Of a stretch of 64,000 nt of DNA, positions 45,401-56,051 are shown piece after piece (the stretch's first letter is position 1; the number at the start of each line of letters is the position of its first letter). Made by a program: the position numbers and the translations under genes. Where the stretch lies: NCBI GenBank assembly GCA_011634665.1, contig WAEK01000013.1, forward strand, positions 790,501 through 854,500. The letters run 5' to 3'. The stretch comes from Mortierella sp. BCC40632. Lineage: Eukaryota; Mortierellomycota; Mortierellomycetes; Mortierellales; Mortierellaceae. The notes below the pieces were generated by a model. The model was not told the DNA's origin. It made no database searches and saw only the letters and a program-made list of their open reading frames with translations.

Positions 45401-45552
45401 CCTCTCAACCACCGCCACCACTACAAGATGCCAATGCCATCTTTCAACAAATGGGCTTTGACTCGAGTGATCTCAGCATTGTGTTGGGAGCAGCGGAGCG
45501 ACTTTTACCCTCTGTGACCGAGTTTGTCCGGGTGAAGCTTGCTGTAGAATAA
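41233..45552 (+). CDS. C9orf72: C9orf72 orthologue (DENN-fold protein)
   Basis: Eight exons: join(41233..42097, 42446..42732, 42977..43106, 43387..43619, 43768..43872, 44005..44139, 44286..45028, 45171..45552), 959 residues, all phases consistent. The first 365 residues are disordered, with Pro/Ser-rich stretches and a His-Gln run (about 117-138). The conserved body follows the family from end to end: IYWSNLVGPRIEQIWTPR and LAKQILNGEVMR (human has YWDNILGPRVRHIWAPK and LANHTLNGEILR), FINRAITSHLQTNCSTVVVG, INTLALFLSAEDR, DLYLQGI, PFPTTIVDT, KYRHLRSEYRREQ, and a final SIVLGAAERLLPSVTEF. In animals C9orf72 works with SMCR8 and WDR41 in autophagy and lysosome control as a Rab/Arf GAP component. 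A Ser/Gly-rich insert (about 755-820) and a Gln/Ser/Pro insert precede the last helices. The start could be the in-frame ATG at 40951. Confidence 0.88.
42364..42409 (+). repeat. 46-base T homopolymer in C9orf72 intron 1
   Basis: Uninterrupted T46 ending 36 bp before the acceptor of exon 2 (42445/42446). It is the longest homopolymer in the window and probably forms part of the pyrimidine tract. Its true length is likely uncertain in the assembly. Confidence 0.8.
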
Positions 45553-46100
45553 TGTTTCCTCTCTACTGTTTCCTTTTCATTTTTATTTTCTTCTCAACTT
45601 TTATTTTACACACACCACCAAAAAAAAAAAACAAAAAAACAAAAAAACAAAATATGCTGTTTTTTGTTCACTCATAGTCTATCCTTTCAACCTTACCCCC
45701 TCTAACCCCTCTTAGTCGTGTATCGTGTAATTTTATCCCTCTCCCTCCCCTCCCCTCCTCTACTCCACCAGGCTTATTCGTTCTCTTCAGAGAACAAATA
45801 AAAGAAGAAAAAAATGACCACAAGTTCACCCAGTCTAGTTCAGGAACGCGTCTTTTTCATTTACCATTGGATTTGCTCCGCAACCAAACCTTCAATACGA
45901 TTTTTTGTTTCTTTCTTTCTTTCTTTCTTCCTCTCGCATTCATGCAGTCTCAAAAAGAAGCTGGTCTACGTCCAGTATAAAAAGAGTAACAGCGATATAT
46001 ATTTTTCTTCTTCTTTTGGTTATGTATTTAGAGAGAGAAAAAAAAAAGAAAAAAAGGACAAAAAGAGGGGGGGGGGAGAGAGAGATTAAGCAATGATCGC
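45553..46100. other. Convergent 3' spacer, C9orf72 / eRF3
   Basis: A-rich and C-rich low-complexity DNA with a TTTC repeat near 45907-45929. No gene. Confidence 0.5.
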
Positions 46101-48542
46101 TTAAGCCTCAGCGCTAGAGTGAAGCTTGGTGACCTTGCCAATAGCAATCGTCTTGCCCTCATCACGCAACGTGAACCGTCCCAAACGAGCAGAGTTGGCA
46201 AAAGTCTCTACACAGAGAGGACCTGAGGTCTCGATCATCACAATACCCTGCTGACCCTTCTTCAAGAACTGAGGTGGACGCTTCGACTTGCGTCCAGTCT
46301 TCTTGTCAAGCAAGTGAAGCATAGCCGTTAATGCGATTTCCTCAATCGCATTGTGGATGTGAAGCACTGCAGTGTAACCGGCACAGATAATGTTCTTGTG
46401 GTCCAAGATTCCCAATTGAGCCTCAAATCTGGTCACGGCATGGACAGGGTTCTTGGCACTGCAGAGAACGAATCCAACCATGATATCCTAAAGAAGAAAA
46501 AAAAAAAGAAGAATAGTAGTGCATTGGTCAGTAATCGTATTCGGATGGTCTTGGACATGTTGGATCAAATAACAGGCTCCTATCACCATTTTTTTTTCTC
46601 TTGTTAGTCCTGTCAAAAATTAATGCATTATTTACCTCTTCTTCGATACCACGGAGACGAAGACGGACATTGTCACCAACAGCAGCGACAGGGATTTCCT
46701 CCTCAATCTCGTTAAAGATGGCCTGGACTTCAACCTTGACCGAGTTGGGCATCATCAAGATCTGAGCACCCTTCTTGATCGAACCGGCCTCAATCTTGCC
46801 CACAACCACTGTACCCATATCCTTATACTTTTCACTGATGGGCATTCTCAAGGGTGCACCGAGCTTACGGTCCGCAATCTTGAGCTCATCCAAAAAGTTA
46901 AGGAGAGAAGGACCCGAGTACCAGTCGCAATCCTTGGGATCAATTCCCTTCTTGATGTTGGCACCCGTGTAACCAGAGACGGGCATAAAGGTGACATCCT
47001 GCTTGAGGTTGAATCCGTTGGCCTTCAAGAAAGGAGACAACTTGTTGACACACTCATCATAACGTTCCTTGGCCCACTTGACTGTTGGGTCATCCATCTT
47101 GTTGATCACCACCACCAACTTGTTGACACCGTTTGATTTGGCCAATTGAGCGTGTTCACGGGTTTGACCACCGTTTTCGAATCCTGTTTCGAATTCTCCC
47201 TTACGGGCCGAGATGACCAAGACGGCGCAATCAGCCTGGGCAGCACCTCCAATCATGCTGGGAACATAGGTCTTGTGTCCTGGAGCATCCAGAATCGTGT
47301 ACCGACGAGCCTCTGTCTCAAAGTAGGCACGACCGCACTCGACTGTCTTGCCCTATTGTTTTGATTTCCACATAAGTAAGAGAGACGCGAGATTTTTTTT
47401 TGGTGTTAGTCGGGAAAAACAAAAGACGGTGTATGAAGGTGTACGTGTATGGAAGGAGAGAGTATGTGGATGAGTAAGATGGAAAGAGAGAGAGAGAGAG
47501 AGAGAGAAAGGGGGGTGCTTGAGAAGAAAGAATCGTGGACAAATAAGTTACCTTGGCACGCTCCTCGGCGTTAGTATCCAGGGCCCAAGAAAGGTACCAA
47601 GAGTCTCTTCCAGCCTCCTTGGCATCCTTTCATACTTGTCCAGCGTTCTCTTGTCAATCATTCCTGTAGCCTTTTTTTTTCAAATAAATATCGGGGACAT
47701 TAGGAGAACATTCCAAGTTAGTCGAACATGTAGGAGGATAACAAGAAAGAAAGAAAGAAAGAAAGAAAACGTCAATAAGAAAAGAAAAGAAAGAAAAAGA
47801 AAATCCTTTGCTTTCTCTTTCTCTCTTTCCCCTTGAGCCGCTAAAGTTCTTTAGTGTGGCTCCTTCTCCCTCCGCGCCCCCCAACAGAAAAAACAACAAC
47901 AACAACAAAAAAAAATCCAACGTACAAGATTCGTCCACCCATGGTCGACTTGCCGGCATCGACGTGTCCGATAAAGATGACATTGACGTGCTCCTTGCCA
48001 AAGAACTCGGTCAAGGTCTCCTGATCCAGAGGCTCTTCCTCTTCCACAGGTGCGGGCGCAGCCGCAAGAGCCGCAGTCGAAGACTCGGCCTTCTTCTTGG
48101 CCTCAGCGGCCTTGGGAGCAGAGGCCGACTCGGCAGCCTTGGGAGCTGCAGGAGAAGGCTTGGGAGCTGGGGCTTCTGAAGAGGAGGAAGCTGCTGCAGG
48201 TTTGGCGACAGGGGCAGCGACAGGAGCAGCAGCAGCAGGGGCGGGAGCAGGCTTGGGAGTGGTGTCGACCGACTTGTTCAAGACGGCAGCGGGAGGAGGA
48301 CGGTTAAAGTCGATGGGTTCAGCGCTGCGGTTGACGATGGCGGCAGGAGGAGGTCGGTTAAAGTCGATGCCCGAGGAAGAGGCAGGGGCAGGGGCAGCAG
48401 GGGCAGCAGCAGCAGGGGGAGGCATCCATGAGGGGACAAATGCCTTTGCGCCGACCCTGGGGACGAAGGAGCCAGCATTGGGGTTGAGAGAGAGGCCAGA
48501 GAGCTTGGCGGTGGGGGGAGCGGAATCTTTTTGGTCGGCCAT
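46101..48542 (-). CDS. SUP35: eRF3 (Sup35), translation termination GTPase, with apparent 1-nt deletion
   Basis: Four exons: complement(join(46101..46487, 46636..47352, 47552..47670, 47922..48542)), about 614 residues. eRF3 delivers eRF1 to the stop-codon ribosome and hydrolyses GTP. The N-terminus carries a PAM2-like motif (SLNPNAGSFVPR, 18-29) for poly(A)-binding protein, then an Ala/Pro-rich linker rather than a Gln/Asn prion domain. GTPase motifs: GHVDAGKS (192-199), DAPGH, NKMDD and SGYTGAN. The C-terminal barrels end GRFTLRDEGKTIAIGKV. Exon 2 is 119 nt, one short: it starts ATGMIDKRTLDKYER, then the family sequence continues in the next frame (AKEAGRDSWYLSWALDTNAEE). The missing base lies near 47624, beside an AAAGG run. 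Because eRF3 is essential, a consensus error is likeliest. The first intron has an unusual donor, GTTGGA. Confidence 0.9.
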
Positions 48543-49501
48543 CCTGCAGGTGAAAGGGAGAGAGGGAGGAAGAGGAGGAAGAGAAGGGAGTGGGATGAAA
48601 GAAAGGAAGAGAAGGGAAGGGGAAGAGGAAAGGGAAGGAAAGAGAGAGAAAGAGAGAGAGAGATGGTTTGAAATGGCTGATCTGATCCTTCTGCCTCTGT
48701 CCTCTCTCTGTCTCTCTCTCTCTGGCAGGTTCGAGGTTGGCCAGTCTAAAAAGGATTAGAAAGACTGTCACACTCCTCCTCCTCTTCTTCTTCTTCTCCC
48801 TCTAGTGGTTCTGCAGCCATGTAAATTTTTTCAGCTTATGTTTTCCACTAGCAGCACATGCGATCCTCCGATTTCCCATGACCCGTTATTCTCGCCCCTG
48901 TCACGGGAGGGGACAGACGTTGCCACTGATGAAGTGATAAGTCGTAGGAAAGGGGGACAAGACGACCTCCTTCACCTGAAACAAAATTAACAATATATCG
49001 ATCAGATCTTCCTCCATCAAAGCACCCGATTAATATACATACACCTCTCCAGAAAAGAAAAGAAAAAAAAAAAACACCAGCACCACCACAGCAAATCAAA
49101 GAGACCTTTCCATCAGAGGAAGGACCCAAAAACCTTCGTCTATATACAACATTCCTTTCTTTCTTTCTTTTTTTTTTTTTTTTTTTTTGAGAACAGTTGA
49201 GAGAAGCAACTGTATTGAGAGAGAATTACAAAATAGAGATAGTATCGAAGGAGGGTGGTAAAAATGAAAAAGAGAAAAAAAAAAAAAAAAAGCTTGCCAG
49301 CCATACACCTCAGGGCATTAAATGGGGAAAATAATACAGAGGCGTTGTTGACCTATTTCTTTCTTTCTTCTTCGTCTTCTTCTTTTTTTGATCTAAAAGA
49401 ACATGGGAGTGGAGAAAAGAAAAGAGTGGGAGAAAGGAACTCATTTCACATCGAAAAGAGGTTTGGAGCAGGAGGAGAGATCTAATTTACTTGGAACTCG
49501 C
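48543..49501. other. Spacer between eRF3 and the four-span membrane protein
   Basis: Starts with a purine-rich (plus strand) leader of eRF3 and contains T24 near 49166-49189 and an A tract near 49277-49291. No gene. Confidence 0.5.
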
Positions 49502-51755
49502 TTAAGCGGAAGCCTCAGGCTCCTTCTCGCCATGGCCAGAGCGCCACTGGTCCAAGCGGCGCTCACGCTCAAGGTGCTCCTCCCATTCGATAGCAGTGAC
49601 CCACTTGCTGAGGACAATGGTGAAGTACATACCAAAGACCATGGCAATGACAGTGAGAGGAATGGAAACGAGAACGGCTCTCTTGCGGTAATCATCGCAC
49701 TTGGTCAAACCCCAGTCACTGTTGCGAGCCATGCACTCCTTGTTAACCTTATCCTTGTGGTGATCCTCAACGGCAATATAGACGATAGCCCAGCAGAGGA
49801 ACATCAACAAGAAACCCCACGAAGCCGAGACGAACTGACGCTTGTGCCAGGTGCTGCCCTAAAAGGGTTAATAGAAATGGAACAAAAGAGAAAGAAGAAC
49901 AGATGAGTATCGCCTGTAGTAGACTAGCAAACATTGGACATACGAAAATAGACACATGAAGGAATGGAAGCAGTACCTTGACAGTTCCCCAGAGACCGTA
50001 GATACCAGTGAAGGCAAGGAGAAGCGAAACGACACCCCAGGGGACCGACAGATCAATGTCGGTGTGGGGCATGATCCCTATCGGACAAAGAAGCCGAGAA
50101 GGCAGGATTGAGTTAGCATCGAGTCGATTTCGTGAGAAAATAAAAGAGACTTTCTTGGATTGGCAACACTGCAAGACATGGCTGCAGATGGTAGACAGAG
50201 AGAGGGAGAGAGAGGTGCAGCAAAAGAAGCAAGAGAGCACACGAGTGAGAGAGAGAGAGATGGCTGAGTGTACGGGAATACGTACAGCTTCAGCTGTCCC
50301 GCTGCTCTTGCTCTCTCGTCTACTCTCTCACCCAGCTAGACCTCCCGAACGTTAAAACGGCCAAAGTGGTGAGCCGAATAGACAGATGGCGAAAGGAAAG
50401 GGGAGGAGAGAGAGGGAAGATAGTGTATGAGAGGGGAGGGGAGGGAATATGCGAGCCAAGATACGCCTGCCTCGGTAAACCCAACCAAAAATACTACCCA
50501 CCCAAACCCACTCTCTTCCCCCGTCTGGGGCATTCAAAAAGGCCTCTGACTCTCCCATAAGCTGCATGCTGACGCCTGCCCATTATTTCCTTACGAGCGA
50601 TGCACGCTGAGGGAAAAAAGAGGGACCCCGATGGTGACCCTCTCTCTCTCACACGCCTCCTCTTCTGTGTCATCTAATCGTCGACAAAGATGAGGAAAGG
50701 GGGAGAGAGAGCTCGAGATAGGACTAACGTCGAATCTCTAGAACGAGCCCACGCCCTGACATCCAAGGGTGAAAAAAAAAAATTCTTTTTTTTCCATCGT
50801 GATTTTGACAAGCAAAAAAGTACGCTTGAGGTCGAAAGGGAGGGGAGAGGGGGAGGATAAGGCAAAGAGAGAAAGAAAGAACAAGGTGCTCGAATCCCCG
50901 GTAAAGTGGTTCAAGGGGAGTGAGGGAAGCGTAAAGGGCTATCCACATACACCTCCTTGGATGCCACTGCATGATCCAAAGGGCACCCGCAGAAGCGCTG
51001 GGACCAAGGAGGGGGGAGAGATTGGAAGAGCAAAAATGGGAGAGCAGAAAAGACAGCACGACCACGACCAAGCAAAAAAGAAACCAGCTGCAGGCACCAC
51101 AGAGGATGAAGCAATTAGACAGAGCCTCCCCGCGTTTGAATCTGCCGCCTGTCTCTCTCTTTGTCCGAGCCCAGGGGGAGAAGAGTTGAGGGAGAAAAGG
51201 ACACAACATTGACCAGGAATCAGACGAAGCCTGTCCTCAGGCTACACCTATTTCTTTCAATCTCTATCTCTTTCTCTTGGGCCTTTGGGGAGGGGAGGTA
51301 CTTAGTCCTGCGCAGACCAGTGGACCAGTAGACAAGAAGACCCGATGAGAAACAGAGGGGGGAAACAGTGCCGATCCCGCGAGCTGGTTTCTCTGATGCT
51401 GTCTGAAAGGTCTATTCTCGACTGCAAACCATTTGAATGTGAACCCCGATGGTGATCCAGATGACTGAAAGCGTCCTTGTAATAGTCGAAGAGTGAAGAG
51501 GGGGAGGAGAAGGCCGAAGGTAAAAACCAACAGGAGGGAGGGACCACTGGTAGGACTGGAGAGGAGGGAGTGGACAAGGGAGATGGGATGAATAGGATGG
51601 TGGTGTAGAGAAGGCCAACGAGAGAGGGTAAGAGACTTACAGCGACCAAAGCTGAGGATGGCAAAGACAACACCAACAATGGCGTAGATGGCAGCGAGGA
51701 CTGGAGCACCAGTGCTTGGCGAGACGAGGCCAAAGAACTTGTTGAAGATACCCAT
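49502..51755 (-). CDS. Four-span membrane protein of unknown function
   Basis: The model is complement(join(49502..49858, 49977..50077, 51641..51755)), 190 residues, phases consistent. Hydrophobic segments lie at about 18-36 (VLAAIYAIVGVVFAILSFG), 51-71 (WGVVSLLLAFTGIYGLWGTV), 82-103 (SWGFLLMFLCWAIVYIAV) and 132-154 (VSIPLTVIAMVFGMYFTIVL). A hydrophilic loop between spans 3 and 4 has two cysteines (KEC, KCDD) and the tail is charged (EHLERERRLDQW). The first intron is 1563 nt, by far the longest here, so exon 1 is less certain; translation could instead begin at the ATG in exon 2 (MPHTDIDLS), which would drop span 1. I do not recognise the family. Confidence 0.65.
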
Positions 51756-53943
51756 TGTTGTAGAGTTGGGTGGGGAGGAGGATGTGGGGAGGAGAGGGGA
51801 GAAAAGGAAAAAAAAAAAACGGACGGAACGAAAGGACGGTGAAGACGGAGAGAAAGAAGAAGAAGGAGAAAAAGAAGAGGATTTGAAGGAAAAAGAGAAA
51901 AGAAAACAAAGGAGGACGTCGCTTTTTTTTTTTTTTTTTTTTAATCGAAACCCGTTTCCGAGGCCCAGGAACAGGTGGCAGAGCCAGGGACCGAGGTCGG
52001 CCCGCCCTGCAAGCAGCAAAGGTGGGCCAGGCGGCCTTTGGCTTGCTACACTAGTAGCCAGAGTCAGAGTTAACGACACAGATACATACCAGCAGCGGTT
52101 GATTGAATAGCAAATGAATAGACCCCCTCACTCTCTCCTTCGCGAGGAGAACACTCTATTGCAGTTAGAGGTGAGCGAGCAGTTCGTGCCTGAGCCAGTA
52201 AGCGTTGCGCTACTCGTCCGGGTTTGTCTGAATTCAAAGATTGCGCCTATAGACTACCCGCCATTGGCTGGGCCTAACACCACATTTTTGCTCCTCTCTC
52301 GCCTGCCTGGGCGGAAGGTCGAGAAGGTTTGCTCCGCTCGCTGAACCTCCTGCTGTTGTATGAACAGAAGGTCCCCCTCCCTCTTCTGGTCTTCCCCTCC
52401 CTTGCGCTCTCGCCCGTTCGCCCCGATACATACTTTGAGCTCTATTCAATCGCCCATTCCCCAATCCATCGCATCTTCATCTCGCCATAGCCCCATATCA
52501 CAACGCGAGCAAGCCAATACGGAGCCACTCGAAGCGTTACATCGCTTTCTTCTTGTCTCTCCCTCACCTTTTTGTTTGTGCCCTTACCCTGTCTGTGTGT
52601 GTGCAAAGAGTGTGAGAAAGTGGACCCCTCCCTCTTTTCCTCCGCGACTCGCATGGCATGGAGAAGAGAGAGAGAGAGAGAGAGAGAACATGGCAGCGAT
52701 GGAAACAAAGGGACTAACCATCGACCACCAGGGAGAGATACTAAACTATATTTATATAATAACAAACGGCATAAAGGCGATTCATTAAAGTCTATGGTTC
52801 CCAACCACTTTTTTGTCTCCCTCCATCATCGCTCCTCTTCACCCCAACCTCGTTCTCTCGACAGTCTGAGAACGTCGATGATGACGGACGAGAGTGTGTG
52901 CACATTCATATCCACATCCTCCTGCCCTTTGGCGTGATTTTTTTTTTTTTTTTTTTTGTCTGCATTTGCTTTACTCCCTTGCCTCTTTAGCTTGGGCCAG
53001 GTCTCTCCTCTCTCCTTTTTTTTTTTTTTTTTTTTTTTTTTTGTCAGCCTCGACTCGTTTACGTGAGAGAGAATGGACTCGTGGTGGACTCGGACAAGAT
53101 GTCTCTGAATCTCGTCATCCTCGGTACTCGCCTTCTCCTTTATCCTTTTCCAGAGTAGAAAGGGAGAATGAAGAAAAGAGGTAAAATCGATCACACCGAG
53201 GCGAAAGAGGGAGAGAGAAAAGATCCATGTTGAGTGGATAATTTGTTTGCTTTTCGTTTCGTCGTTGCTCATCTTTTTGTGGCCGTCCTTTTTTTGTTCG
53301 GCAAAAAGGAAGAATACATGGCCGACGATCAACGTTGTACGGGACTCTTTTTCTCTCTCTGTCCTATCATCGGATTGGCTCAAGAGACGGTGAAAGGAGA
53401 GAGAGAGAGAATGAGTAGAGTAGAGAGACAGACAGAAAAGAAGAAAAAAAAATAGCGCGTTCGCTTTTTTATCCTTTTGTCCGGGTCAAAAAGAAGTGGG
53501 TGCACTTTTACCCACTGCGCACACACAGATACACATACTCACACATATTCACACACACGCAACACGTTTTTGCTTGTTCGTTATAAAGATCCTTTTCTTT
53601 GTTCCGCTCTTGGTTTCCTTCTTCGTCATCGTCTCCTTTCTTTTCTTATTTTCCTTTAGCAAATCGCGTGGGTCTTGAGACCATTACGCAGGTCCGTTCC
53701 CTCAATAGTGCGGGCTAACATCTCGTACACACAGGAGAAGGAAGAATATTCCCGGGACAAAAGAAAGGGAAAGGAGTGCGTGTTTGACTAGTAATAAGGA
53801 GACTATTGTAGCGATTCCGACTATTTCCCCTTCTTCTTGGTCAGATCGACTCTTTCTTGGGTCCCGCCCCCTGTTGATCGCTGATCCTTGTCTGACTCCA
53901 GCAGCAGGAAAAGGAGGGGACAGAAGTGGGAGTAAGAGAACGA

Positions 53944-53981
<38 letters not shown>

Positions 53982-54742
53982 CCAGGAGGGTGCGGAATGA
54001 GGGGCGGTGGAAGGGTGCATAAGAGAGTATCTGGATCTGAATATTATTGAGCGGGTTCAACCACCCAAAGATCGCAAAAACCTCTCTCTCTCTCTCGGGT
54101 AAGAGTATTTTGGTCCTTTCCACTTCACCGGGGGAGAAGGGCTAGTTGGGTCCTTGTTTAAGACCGTTAGAGTAAGATCCCAGGCCACTCTCTTTGGGTT
54201 TTAGTTGGAGGTCAGTCCTGGGTAGCGCTCCAATTCCAGTCCGAAGAGGCCAGCCCACTCAGCTCGATCTTTTTTTTTTTTTTTTTTTCTTTTTGCTCAG
54301 GAACGGACAGAGTCAGAGAGAGAATAAAAAAGAAAAAAGAAAAAAAGAAAAAAAAAGGTTTGCGAATGAGAACCACTCCTCTCGAATGAAACACCCGGGC
54401 ATGTAGTTCAATCGCAGATACATCCCAGCTCTACGAACAGGCACCGTTCGTTACCCACGCTCCGTCGTTTTCCCTCTCTTTTTTTTTTTTTTTTCCCTCT
54501 CTCTCTCTCTCTCTCTTCTTTTATCCTTTGTTCCATGGTTTACCACGAGAGCTCGCCTGACACTCTTTACTTCCTCTGGTACTAAGCCAAGTATGCCATG
54601 CGCCGTTGCTATGATCAACAGCAGCAAGGGGAAAGGAAAAAGTTGCAGAAGCACACATACACTTCTCCTGGAAGAACCATCTGGCGCCAAATGAAATCCT
54701 ACACCTTTTTCTCCCCCAAGGCTAGTTCCACCCAAGTCGAAT

Positions 54743-54789
<47 letters not shown>

Positions 54790-56051
54790 CGCACACACAA
54801 ACCCACACGAGAAACGAGAGCAGGACGGGTGCAGTTTAGGCGGAGCGATTAAGAATAAGAAAGTAAAAGTAAAAAAAAAAAAAAAAATCTCTTTCTCTCC
54901 CTTGCTGCATCTCGAGGCCCAGCAGAGAGCTCAAAATCGACGGGTGGGCAAAAATCACGCAACTGCAGCTGTGGGATGAGGTATGAACGGTGTAAACAAC
55001 AAGGGCACAAGACAGGAGAGCAACAGAGAGAAGAGAGAGACAGAGACAGAAACAGAGGGTGCCTCAAGACTGAGCATGCGGGGAAGAATTGACTTTGTTC
55101 CCTTTTTACCCTTATCGAAAAGCGTGGCTACCAGAGAGAGAGAGAGAAAAAAAAAAAAAAAAGATCCCATCCTCTCTTCTCTGCCTGTTTGTGTGTAGTG
55201 TCAACAAGATCTTCCTACTTTCATTATCTATACACATTGGTAGGAAGAGCTGTTGACAGATCGCTTCCGTCTTCTCCTTCCCGTGTTCCGGGGAAAGGCA
55301 AGCTGTGGGACCTTTGTGGCCTATACGCACCTCTCCATCTTTCTCTTGCCTTCCCCCTCCTTCCCCTCCTTCTTTTCTCCCCGCATCCTTACAAGGAAGG
55401 ATAAGGAAAGAGTTCCCCATGTTCAAGTGGAAATGGTCGCACAAAGAGGAACAGACCTTCAGTCTCGACTCCACCCTGCTGTTCCTCTTCTTTTCATAAA
55501 ATGTGCAAAGATATCGAACAACGTTGTGGAGAGAGTCAGCCATACAGAGACAGAAAGAGGGTTCGGAGGAAGCTCCTAACCTTCCACTGCCCTTTCCTTC
55601 CCTCCCCGCAAAAAAAGAGAGAAAAAGAGAAAACAATCATTCTTCTTGATACGAGTTGTTTGGATGGATATTGTGGAGTCCACGCATACACACATAATAT
55701 ACAAAAGACTTTTGTATGGATACTCAGTACTCTTTATCATTTTTATTATTATTACTACTCCTCTCCCCCCCGGATTCCGACCATCGCTTCTGTTTTCCTA
55801 AAACGATCAGAGAATGCGGAAGAGAAAAAGGAAGATGCGAGGAACAGACAAGTTATGCCCCACACAAAGATCGCTAGCATGCTGCAACTCTTTGCCCTCT
55901 CTCCCTCCCACCCCGTGGGAGAAACATCGGAGGAATCTTTGGACCCGAGAAAAGATAGGGAGCATGCAACCCCACCCACCCTAGAAGATGGATGAATATG
56001 TGTAGTACGGCACCCAAAGGAAACAGCAGGGACCCTCGCCATTTTTTTTTT
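51756..56051. other. Long gene-free region rich in microsatellites
   Basis: About 4.3 kb with no supported gene. It holds purine- and pyrimidine-rich tracts, a GA repeat at about 53946-53978, a CA repeat at 54744-54798, and many T or A runs of 15-25 bases (for example 52939-52957, 53019-53042, 54271-54288). Long open frames here are Ser/Leu/Arg-rich readings of these repeats. Non-coding RNA genes cannot be excluded. Confidence 0.5.

Noticed and set aside
48097..48759. 220-residue Ala/Gly-rich plus-strand open frame
   Set aside because: Antisense of the Ala/Pro-rich N-terminal linker of eRF3.
51688..53383. Several long open frames with Lys, Arg, Ser or Leu runs
   Set aside because: They are readings of purine/pyrimidine tracts, overlap on both strands, and show no conserved domain.
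54385..54460. Possible tRNA (TAGTTCAATCG and CGTTCGTTACC)
   Set aside because: The 5' GGGCATG has no complementary 3' end and no cloverleaf could be drawn on either strand.
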